Origin: an uncultured Megasphaera sp.
Lineage (GTDB): Bacteria; Bacillota; Negativicutes; Veillonellales; Megasphaeraceae
Direction of reading: 5' to 3'
NCBI GenBank assembly: GCA_934202965.1
Contig: CAKPYN010000022.1
Span: 1 to 35,683, forward strand
Length of the DNA: 35,683 nucleotides
Every line of letters starts with the position of its first letter. The stretch's first letter is position 1. The translations under genes were made by a program, and so were the position numbers. The notes under the pieces were generated by a model. That model saw only the letters and a list, made by a program, of their open reading frames with translations, made no database searches and was not told the origin of the DNA. Positions 25,593-31,690 of this stretch are shown here, in pieces.

Positions 25593-26284
25593 CTATAAGC
25601 TCGTTACGACAGGATGATTCAAATAATCATATACCCGTTTTACTTCACTGGGTTTGCGGGGATCGAACATCTGCGGCCGCTGTAAATCCAACGCGGCAAT
25701 ACGCTTCATATCCTCATCAGACAACGTAAAATCCCAAATATCCCTATTTTTTTCCATGCGGTTTCGATGAATGGATTTCGGTATGCAAATAATCTGACGC
25801 TGTATATTCCACCGCAAAATAACCTGCGCCACTGTTTTGCCGTGCGCTTTAGCAATCGTGGTCAATACCGGATTGGTAAACATACCGTTCACGCCTTCGG
25901 CAAACGGCGCCCAGCCTTCTGCACTGATGCCATAGTCTGCCATCAGTGCCAATTCTTCTCTTCGCTGATAAAACGGATGAATTTCCAACTGGTTGACAGT
26001 CGGCATAACCGACACATTTTCACAAAAATCAATCAGCCGGTCCGGCAGAAAATTACTGATACCGATAGCCCGGCTTCTTCCTTCTTTGTATAATTCTTCC
26101 ATCGCCCGCCACGCGCCGTAGTAATCAGCAAAAGGCATGTGAATCAAATACAAATCCAAATACGCTGTGCCCAATTTTTCACAAGACCGGGCAAACGCCG
26201 CTTTCGTGTTTTCATAGCCCATTTCTTGAATATATGCCTTGGATGTCAAAAAATTACGCCATTGTTCAATGCAATCGTTTCCAT
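25593..26284 (-). pseudogene. Aldo/keto reductase with internal N-terminal deletion
   Basis: The start is intact: AGGAGGTG, then ATG at 26284 and METIALNNGV, the normal beginning of this family. The frame meets TGA at 26246-26248, while the rest of the protein resumes in another frame as FLTSKAYIQEMGYEN at about 26250 and runs cleanly to the end (218 codons from 26249). About 65 codons are missing between the two. They would hold the glycine-rich start of the barrel and the catalytic Asp and Tyr. The Lys (TSK) and His (LIHMP) of the tetrad remain. No enzyme activity is expected. A restart at TTG 26249 would give only a defective barrel. Confidence 0.85.
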
Positions 26285-26306
26285 ATGCAGCACCTCCTAT
26301 GGCCTT

Positions 26307-26337
26307 ACTATACGGCCTGGACAGTACTTCAAGTCAA
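26307..26337 (-). promoter_or_regulatory. Possible MerR-type promoter of the aldo/keto reductase
   Basis: Minus strand: TTGACT (26332-26337) and TATAGT (26307-26312) are 19 bases apart, the stretched spacing used by MerR-family activators. The spacer carries an imperfect dyad around AGTACT. Such regulators often control aldo/keto reductases. No merR gene is in this window. Confidence 0.45.
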
Positions 26338-26356
26338 GATGCCGCCCGCCCAGACA

Positions 26357-26767
26357 CTATATCAAAATACCGGCTAAATGGTCGCATTCATGCTGAATAA
26401 TCTGAGCCGTCCAGCCTGTATAGGTCCGGCGACGTTTTTTCAGTTTCATGTCTTCATACACGACAACGATTTTCCGATACCGAGTCGTCTGCCGCATCCC
26501 CGTCAAGGAAAGACAACCCTCTTCCGTCGTATACGGGTCACTCTTCTTCTCAATGACCGGATTGATAAAAATTTCATCCCCCTGTGCCGTATGCACGACG
26601 ATAATATTTTTCAGCACACCAATCATGTTTGCAGCCATGCCGACACATTCCTGCCGATGTGCTGCCAGCGTATCCAACAAATCCTGAGCCGTCGGCAAAT
26701 CTTCCCGTGAAGCCGCCTGTGATTTCCGCCCTAAAAAAATAACATCCTGCACAATATCTCGTACCAT
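26357..26767 (-). CDS. def: Peptide deformylase, variant subgroup
   Basis: 136 residues, short but normal for a clostridial-type branch. It removes the formyl group from new proteins. Motif 2 EGCLSL gives metal ligand Cys85 and motif 3 HECDH gives His126, Glu127 and His130. Motif 1, normally GxGxAAxQ, reads VGMAANMIG, so the oxyanion Gln is replaced by Met48. That pattern recurs in this branch, so the gene may be functional but with altered chemistry. Start at 26767 has GGGAG upstream. A canonical second deformylase may exist elsewhere in the genome. Confidence 0.85.
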   Translation of the reverse strand: MVRDIVQDVIFLGRKSQAASREDLPTAQDLLDTLAAHRQECVGMAANMIGVLKNIIVVHTAQGDEIFINPVIEKKSDPYTTEEGCLSLTGMRQTTRYRKIVVVYEDMKLKKRRRTYTGWTAQIIQHECDHLAGILI

Positions 26768-26836
26768 CCAACATATCTCCCTTCATACATCATATATCAG
26801 CAGCTGGCTTACTGCCAACAAAATACCGTTTCACCG

Positions 26837-27433
26837 CTACACTATCGTATATACCCATATATTTTCCTTGCGGTCCACACCAGGAAACAAATCCTGACAC
26901 GATATACATTCTTCCAAATGCAGCCGCACATGCTGCGCCAAATATGCTGCTGTATCTTCATACAAATAATAAAAACATACATATAGCTGCCGGGGCTTGC
27001 ACTGCCACGAATCCAACAACCTGCCTATAACCCGCTTGAGCGTATGCAGGGCAAAGGGATTGAAGAAAAAACAGCAGTCCACGCTGTCCGGCACATCATA
27101 CACTGCCGCATCTGCCAACACAAAAGAAACACGATTGCGGGATGCTGCAGTCTGCCAGTTGACCATCGCTTTTTGCCACAGCCGCTTGTCATACTCGACG
27201 CCAATAGAATGACAGCCTGTCTGATACGACAAGAAAAAACTAACCCGTCCTTTACCGCTGCCATAATCCAGCAGCGTACTTTTTTTGCGAATATAGCCGC
27301 TGTTGGCCAGCCGTTCCAATACACAGTAATCCGTCGGTTCATACGGATGATGTTCTCCGTCGGCCTGGCTGTCATCCCGGCCGGCTGTTTTAATATGCAA
27401 AAGATGTTCCCATTCCTGTTCACTAGCTGTCAT
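26837..27433 (-). CDS. Class I SAM-dependent methyltransferase, substrate unknown
   Basis: 198 residues. SAM motif I is LLDYGSGKGR at about 54-63, followed by the acidic end of strand 2 in GVEYD (Glu80). FVLADAAVYDVPDSVDCCFFFNPF fits motifs II to IV, with NPF in the NPPY position. The first 35 residues (HHPYEPTDYCVLERL) resemble the lead-in of small methyltransferases that act with a neighbouring helix. The target, whether protein, RNA or small molecule, cannot be read. Start at 27433 follows GGGGGGAGAG. Confidence 0.75.
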   Translation of the reverse strand: MTASEQEWEHLLHIKTAGRDDSQADGEHHPYEPTDYCVLERLANSGYIRKKSTLLDYGSGKGRVSFFLSYQTGCHSIGVEYDKRLWQKAMVNWQTAASRNRVSFVLADAAVYDVPDSVDCCFFFNPFALHTLKRVIGRLLDSWQCKPRQLYVCFYYLYEDTAAYLAQHVRLHLEECISCQDLFPGVDRKENIWVYTIV

Positions 27434-27504
27434 ATGCTCTCCCCCCGTACGCTGCAGCTATACAATATTTTTATACTAACTATATTTTTCATGTACAAAC
27501 AGCT

Positions 27505-28389
27505 TTACAACGGTGCATCTGGAAACAGTTGATTCCCATTCCAACGATATACGGTCTCATGCCCCGTATCCGTGGGCTGCTGCCGCACCTTGACAAACAC
27601 ATCCGGTTTAGCATGGGTATGCAGCCAAACGCCAAACGTCGCTATCGTTTGCGGCCCCTGCGAACGGCTCCCCACTCTCCAAATACTGTTGTCCGGGCCG
27701 TCTGACCGATCTTGGCTATATGCCAACAAGTCGTCAAGCTGATACGGCGTATGCTGCGAAGCCAACAGATCTTCTATCCGCGCATAGCGATGCCGTGCCG
27801 AAATCCCTTTTTTCAAATTCAGCTGTTGAAACTTTGGGCTTAAATAAAAATTAGTATGAGCCAGTGTCCCGTTTTTCTGTCTTTTTACCACAATCTGATT
27901 GTTTTGTCCTACTTCCACATACGCCAATTCAGTAGCATCTGCCAATACAAAAAATTTAGGGCCGCCCCATGCGGCAGTTTTATTCACTGCTTCTTCCACC
28001 GTGGCATACGTACCCAGCATTCGTTTGATACATCCTGTTTTTTTACCCATAGCTGTTCGTTGGACAGCCGGAATGACACTGGCAGAAGCCGAAAATACAG
28101 CCAACCCCTTCTCATTGACGCCGCCTTTCAATGCCATGCCATCTTTCGTACCCCCGTATAGGCCATAAAATCGATACGAAGTCCCCTGAACCAGCCGCAT
28201 TTCCTGATATTCCGGCCGCCAATCCCGATTTTTAACCAAAATCGCGCCGCCATCCTGCACGCGGCTTCCCTGGGCACCAAACAATGTACACCCAAACACC
28301 AGCCCTACAGGAAAAAACACAGCCAATCCCATACAAACCAACCGCTTTATCCCACTATGCAATCCATTCACCACCTGCTGCGTATTCAC
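27505..28389 (-). CDS. Secreted or lipid-anchored Ntn-type C-N hydrolase (choloylglycine/penicillin acylase-like)
   Basis: 294 residues. A hydrophobic segment at about 17-33 ends in VFGC, and Cys34 starts CTLFGAQGSRVQDGGAILVKNRDW, the N-terminal nucleophile pattern of C45/C59-type amidohydrolases with the conserved Asn-Arg-Asp-Trp. The same Cys lies in a lipobox-like VFGC. It could be either the catalytic residue exposed by signal cleavage or a lipid anchor. Substrate (bile-salt, acyl-amino acid or beta-lactam-like amides) is unknown. The start given is GTG at 28389 with no clear ribosome site, and starts further in are possible. Confidence 0.7.
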   Translation of the reverse strand: MNTQQVVNGLHSGIKRLVCMGLAVFFPVGLVFGCTLFGAQGSRVQDGGAILVKNRDWRPEYQEMRLVQGTSYRFYGLYGGTKDGMALKGGVNEKGLAVFSASASVIPAVQRTAMGKKTGCIKRMLGTYATVEEAVNKTAAWGGPKFFVLADATELAYVEVGQNNQIVVKRQKNGTLAHTNFYLSPKFQQLNLKKGISARHRYARIEDLLASQHTPYQLDDLLAYSQDRSDGPDNSIWRVGSRSQGPQTIATFGVWLHTHAKPDVFVKVRQQPTDTGHETVYRWNGNQLFPDAPL

Positions 28390-28601
28390 TGGCTTTATTG
28401 TATCACAAGAAAATTAACACCAGCAACTTGAATTGACTTGGAGCTGCCATGTGTTGCTGATATATCCACGAAAACGGTAAAAGATGTTACTTAATAACCG
28501 AAAAACAATCATATTTTCAATCGTAAAAAAATACAGCTGATTTGCAACCGAAAATTAAATGTAAAAATAGATTTACGCTTAATTTTCGTCAAATTTCATG
28601 A

Positions 28602-28916
28602 CTAAACAGCTGATGGATATTTCGTAATACAATATGCAAACTGGCTCTTTGTCAAATGTTGGGGGCCTTTCAAATCATCCGTTACAGATAGATGTGAGTG
28701 AACTTTCCTCACGCCTTTTTTTATTTTTGTTTTACACGGGACAGCCATAAAATTTGCGACCGGAATCTGTTGATTTAGGACACGTTTAAACTCCTCTACC
28801 CCGCTTTCTCCCACGAATTGCAGCCAGCGGGATAAACATACTTTGACTGATGCAGAATCTTTTATGGAAAACACCGCATCTTTTTGACTAAAAGATACAT
28901 ATCCCATGTCTCTCAT
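28602..28916 (-). CDS. Hypothetical 104-residue protein, divergent from rpn
   Basis: I do not recognise this protein. It is soluble, basic towards the middle (CKTKIKKGVRKVHSHLSV) and has no signal peptide or membrane segment. Codons look ordinary, supporting a real or formerly real gene. ATG at 28916 lies five bases from the repeat operator of the divergent rpn gene, with no good ribosome site, so the start or even expression is uncertain. It could be a fragment of a longer protein. The gap 28390-28601 to the next gene is AT-rich, contains ACAGCTGAT twice and shows no gene. Confidence 0.4.
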   Translation of the reverse strand: MRDMGYVSFSQKDAVFSIKDSASVKVCLSRWLQFVGESGVEEFKRVLNQQIPVANFMAVPCKTKIKKGVRKVHSHLSVTDDLKGPQHLTKSQFAYCITKYPSAV

Positions 28917-28920
28917 CGAA

Positions 28921-28977
28921 TTTTAATCTAATTCTAAATCGTATTTTAATTTTGTTTTAATCTTCGTATGCTATACT
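28921..28977 (+). promoter_or_regulatory. Four-repeat operator and -10 element of rpn
   Basis: TTTTAATC-like units start at 28921, 28932 (TTCTAAATC), 28944 and 28955, spaced 11, 12 and 11 bases, followed by TATACT at 28972-28977. There is no recognisable -35 box at the expected place. Instead the array spans about -63 to -20. Direct repeats one helical turn apart over this region are typical of PhoB/PhoP-type response-regulator activators. The regulator itself is unknown. Confidence 0.6.
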
Positions 28978-29033
28978 GTGCCCATATAGTACTGAGGTAC
29001 TAAATATGATACAATACAAGGAGAAACACGGCG

Positions 29034-29903
29034 ATGAATACCCTCAAGATTAACCGAATGAATGACTTTTATTTCAAGTATCTATTGGGCAGCGAACAGC
29101 GTAAGCATTTGACGATTCAATTTCTGAATGACGTGCTGTATGAAAATGAAGAAACGCAAATCGCAGACGTCGTCTTTTTGGACAAAGACCAAGATCCCGA
29201 TTTTGAACATGAAAAACTGAGCAAACTCGACATCCTGGCCCAGACGAACAGAGGAACACAAATCGACATCGAAGTGCAGGTGCTGAAGCATTCCTATTTA
29301 TCCGAACGATTTTTGTATTACTGGGCTGGTCTGTATGGCTCGCAGCTGAAAGAAAAAGAACAGTATACGCAACTGAAACCTACCATATCAATTATCTTAC
29401 TGGATTTTGACTATTTACCGGAAACAGCATGGCATAATATCTACCACATTTGCAACGACCTATCAAAACAGCGGCTGACCGACCATTTTGCCATGCATTT
29501 TATAGAAATCAAAAAATTCACATACAGTGACATCAAGAAATTAACGAAATTAGGAACCTGGGCGGCGTATTTTTCCAACTGTGATGAGAAAGAAATGGAG
29601 GTGTTGACTATGAGCAATACTGTCATGAAAGACGTAGCCAAAGCAGAAAACGCCTTTACGAGTGATGAAACCATGCGTTACAAATACATGCTGCGGGAAA
29701 AAGCCATCCGCGATTACTACTCTGGCCTGGCCGACGCCAAACAAGAAGGTATGGAAATAGGCGAAAAACGCGGTGAAGAACGAGGAGAACGGAAAGCGAT
29801 TATCGGCATGCTGCGCCATCAATTGGAGCCTGAATATATTGCACAAATTTTGCAGTGTCCCGTTGAAAAAGTAGAACTGATAGCTAAAGAATGTCAGGTG
29901 TAG
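29034..29903 (+). CDS. Rpn-family PD-(D/E)XK nuclease (RpnL-like toxin/defence protein)
   Basis: 289 residues, the Rpn/PDDEXK_2 family (recombination-promoting nuclease, formerly called transposase_31-like). The nuclease core lies in about 5-190. NDFYFKYLLGSEQ opens it, D66 in SKLDILAQ and E80-x-Q82 in IDIEVQV form the active site, and YYWAGLYGSQLKE follows. Residues 193-289 form a separate Gly/Glu-rich helical tail. Rpn proteins are known as DNA endonucleases with anti-phage effects, inhibited by a short protein made from the same gene. AAGGAG sits ten bases before the ATG. Upstream is the TTTTAATC array, and downstream come a terminator and a second copy of the tail. Confidence 0.88.
   Translation: MNTLKINRMNDFYFKYLLGSEQRKHLTIQFLNDVLYENEETQIADVVFLDKDQDPDFEHEKLSKLDILAQTNRGTQIDIEVQVLKHSYLSERFLYYWAGLYGSQLKEKEQYTQLKPTISIILLDFDYLPETAWHNIYHICNDLSKQRLTDHFAMHFIEIKKFTYSDIKKLTKLGTWAAYFSNCDEKEMEVLTMSNTVMKDVAKAENAFTSDETMRYKYMLREKAIRDYYSGLADAKQEGMEIGEKRGEERGERKAIIGMLRHQLEPEYIAQILQCPVEKVELIAKECQV
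29571..29782 (+). repeat. 212-bp direct repeat, copy 1 (in rpn)
   Basis: From TTTTCCAACTG onward, 212 bases are repeated at 30102-30313 with four differences counted by eye, about 98 percent identity. It covers the internal ribosome site, the internal ATG and the first half of the C-terminal protein. Sequence diverges abruptly at both ends. Confidence 0.95.
29610..29903 (+). CDS. Internal C-terminal protein of rpn (RpnS-like antitoxin candidate)
   Basis: Inside the rpn frame, GGAGGTG (29597-29603) stands six bases before ATG at 29610 (codon 193), as good as any ribosome site in the window. It would give a 97-residue protein starting MSNTVMKDVAK, with heptad-like Glu/Gly-rich helix (GMEIGEKRGEERGERK) and a small C-terminal unit IIGMLRHQLEPEYIAQILQC. 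In described Rpn systems such an in-frame short form blocks the nuclease. The ribosome site is seen directly. Production of the short form and its role are inferred. No good internal promoter was found. Confidence 0.65.
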   Translation: MSNTVMKDVAKAENAFTSDETMRYKYMLREKAIRDYYSGLADAKQEGMEIGEKRGEERGERKAIIGMLRHQLEPEYIAQILQCPVEKVELIAKECQV

Positions 29904-29951
29904 GATATGCAGCCGTTTGAAAAACGGATAAATACCAAATAAAATCAAAAA

Positions 29952-29991
29952 CCGCAGACTTATGAAAATATCATGAGTTTACGTTTTTTTT
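29952..29991 (+). terminator. Terminator after rpn
   Basis: CGCAGACTTATGA pairs, with two G-T pairs and one mismatch, with TCATGAGTTTACG, followed by eight T (29984-29991). It separates rpn from the downstream partial copy. Confidence 0.75.
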
Positions 29992-30020
29992 CTAGTAAAC
30001 GGCACGTTTACTAGAAAAAA
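29986..30020. repeat. Perfect 15-bp inverted repeat between the rpn copies
   Basis: TTTTTTCTAGTAAAC (29986-30000) and GTTTACTAGAAAAAA (30006-30020) flank the five-base loop GGCAC. It starts inside the T run of the preceding terminator. As the outer arms are T then A, it is not a normal terminator in either direction. It could be an operator, an RNA stem or a recombination scar. Confidence 0.6.
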
Positions 30021-30036
30021 TCGGGAAAGAAGCAAA

Positions 30037-30080
30037 TTTTAATCTAATTTTAATCTGTTTTTAATCTTGTTTTAATCTTC
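30037..30080 (+). promoter_or_regulatory. Perfect four-copy TTTTAATC array before the short rpn copy
   Basis: Four exact TTTTAATC units start at 30037, 30048, 30059 and 30070, exactly 11 bases apart. This is the same element as upstream of rpn but more regular. The position matching the TATACT of rpn here reads TCTACG, so the promoter may be weakened or the -10 may be elsewhere. Confidence 0.65.
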
Positions 30081-30101
30081 ATATGCTCTACGGCTCCTAT
30101 A

Positions 30102-30313
30102 TTTTCCAACTGCGATGAAAAGGAAATGGAGGTGTTGACTATGAGCAATACTGTCATGAAAGACGTAGCCAAAGCAGAAAACGCCTTTACGAATGATGAA
30201 ACCATGCGTTACAAATACATGCTGCGGGAAAAAGCCATCCGCGATTACTACTCTGGCCTGGCCGACGCCAAACAAGAAGGTATGGAAATAGGCGAAAAAC
30301 GCGGTGAAGAACG
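30102..30313 (+). repeat. 212-bp direct repeat, copy 2
   Basis: Near-identical to 29571-29782. To its left the sequence is the operator region instead of nuclease-coding DNA, so the catalytic part is absent. To its right the coding sequence switches to a different tail. Confidence 0.95.
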
Positions 30314-30512
30314 CGGCCGCAAATTGGGTATAAAGCAAGGATTAGCACAAGGACGAGAGCAAGGATTGGCGCAGGGCGCACAACAGGAAAAAATAGCGAA
30401 TATCATAGGTATGCTGCGGGAAGGAATCGATATTTCTGTAATAGCCAAGATTACGTCTTGTTCAGAAGCAGAAACTCAACAGATAGCCAATGAACATTCT
30501 CAGTCACATTGA
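30141..30512 (+). CDS. Free-standing Rpn C-terminal protein (RpnS-like)
   Basis: 123 residues from ATG at 30141, preceded by the same GGAGGTG and six-base spacing as the internal start in rpn. Its first 57 or so residues match the rpn tail with one change (Ser to Asn). After GEERG it differs: a run of GIKQGLAQGREQGLAQG heptads, then NIIGMLREGIDISVIAKITSC, a distant homologue of the rpn end. It has no nuclease domain. Either it is a stand-alone antitoxin-like gene or the remainder of a second rpn gene that lost its front. The intact frame, ribosome site and clean tail favour a functional gene. Confidence 0.7.
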   Translation: MSNTVMKDVAKAENAFTNDETMRYKYMLREKAIRDYYSGLADAKQEGMEIGEKRGEERGRKLGIKQGLAQGREQGLAQGAQQEKIANIIGMLREGIDISVIAKITSCSEAETQQIANEHSQSH

Positions 30513-30634
30513 CATAAACGTGATAAACATAAAATAAATCATGGTATAATACAGCCATGAATCCATAATATTTTTAAGCTCTATCATAAATATTGAGGCC
30601 TTGTAAATGATATGACCCCAAAAAGTTAGACCTT

Positions 30635-30672
30635 AGTAACGAGATAGCAAACGTTATCTCGTTACTTTTTTT
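30635..30672 (+). terminator. Terminator at the IS right end
   Basis: AGTAACGAGATA (30635-30646) pairs perfectly with TATCTCGTTACT (30655-30666), followed by seven T. On the plus strand it would end transcripts coming from the short rpn copy. Confidence 0.85.
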
Positions 30673-30895
30673 ATGCAGCAAGCAGGGAAAGCCTGTATTG
30701 GGCAGGACTTTTCCAGCCTAGCTTTTCTTTGATCCATTGCTCGTTATAGTATTTGATATATTGCTCGATAGTTGATTTTAATGCTTCATAGCTGTCGTAT
30801 GCGACACCATAATAGATTTCCTGCTTCAATAAGCCGAAAAAGTTTTCCATGACAGCATTATCGAGACAGTTGCCTTTCCGGGACAGGCTTTGAAA
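30671..30895 (-). pseudogene. Transposase OrfB, C-terminal fragment
   Basis: Reading the minus strand from 30895 gives FQSLSRKGNCLDNAVMENFFG, then an IS3-family end finishing KSPAQYRLSLLAA and TAA. The Glu of VMENFFG is the last residue of the DDE catalytic triad. The first two Asp and the rest of OrfB are gone. Confidence 0.85.
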
Positions 30896-31460
30896 AATCC
30901 GTTCTTGTCTCTCATTTTTGCTTTGTCCTCTAAACGCATTCTCTTCATTTCTTTTAAAAATACATTTTCTATCCGGAGTTTAAGAAGTTCATTTTCTAAT
31001 TCCTTGACGTGTCCAACACTGGTGTCAATCGCTGTATTTTGAACCTCTTGCATCTCATTGTTTCCTGCTTTCGATGTACTCAACTTCTTCTTCCTTTCTT
31101 ATGTGGCCGTAACGCATCCGGTCCAGCCGCTTTAAATTCATTAACCCATCTGGCAAGCATCGCCGGATTGTTGATTCCTACTTGAAGTGCGAGTCTCTGA
31201 TACGAGATTTCGCTTGTTAAATAAGACTCTACCACAGAAATCTTATCTTCGAAAGAGTAACTCTTTCGAGAGCGAGATCGTTTCAACCCATTATCTCCCC
31301 ATTTTTGGTAAGCAGCAACCCAATTGCTTAGTTGGTAGCTGCTCGACAATCTATATTTGCATGAAATGGAGTCATATCCTTCGGGCGTGTTCAAATATTC
31401 CAATACTATTTTTTTCTTAAATTCGTAACTGTATTTTGCCATAAAAAAACTGACCTCCAA
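30896..31460 (-). pseudogene. Transposase OrfA, frameshifted
   Basis: MAKYSYEFKKKIVLEYLN begins a two-helix-turn-helix DNA-binding protein. The frame stops at 31080 after HKKGRRS, while the following leucine-zipper part (HVKELENELLKLRIENVFLKE) continues in another frame from about 31083. One base lost from the GGAAGAAGAAG run would explain it. The zipper then runs straight into the OrfB deletion near 30896. ATG at 31460 lies in fact at MAKYSYEF or a few codons upstream. Confidence 0.75.
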
Positions 31461-31633
31461 TCGTTAGATTTTTGGTCTAACAATTGGAGGGCAGCTCATT
31501 TCCTAAGCGCAGCTCCTTTTGTTGATTTCCACTCAATATGTTTTCTTGATAACGTTTTTCCCACAATTATTTTACACTAACCCGGTCTTGATCTACGATT
31601 TTTGTTGATTTATCCACGAAATATAAATCAGTA

Positions 31634-31666
31634 AAGAACCTTACCGAATTATTCAATAAGGTTCTT
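31634..31666. terminator. Hairpin after res
   Basis: AAGAACCTTA (31634-31643) pairs with TAAGGTTCTT (31657-31666). It lies 25 bases beyond the res stop. The T run is weak on both strands. The rest of 31499-31690 is AT-rich without a gene. Confidence 0.55.
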
Positions 31667-31690
31667 ATCAAGTTTTTACAGATAGCTATG

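Larger units (their letters stand above)
30608..31498 (-). mobile_element. IS3-family (IS150-like) element remnant
   Basis: Imperfect terminal inverted repeats (18 of 25 bases, both containing GTTAGACC) mark 30608 and 31498. Between them lie the helix-turn-helix/leucine-zipper OrfA and only the last 75 or so codons of the OrfB transposase. The 0.9-kb length against about 1.4 kb for a full member shows a large internal deletion. No target-site duplication was found. It separates the rpn genes from the restriction-modification genes. Confidence 0.85.

Noticed and set aside
28921..30080. CRISPR array
   Set aside because: The TTTTAATC units are 8 bases with 3-base gaps, far too short for repeats and spacers. 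They look like protein-binding sites.
29550..30338. Two similar antisense frames (132 and 88 codons) over the rpn repeats
   Set aside because: Their likeness only reflects the 212-bp duplicated DNA. The sense frames carry the ribosome sites and family motifs.
31080..31083. Programmed frameshift of an active IS3 element
   Set aside because: The normal IS3 frameshift lies between the zipper of OrfA and OrfB. Here the shift is before the zipper, and most of OrfB is deleted.
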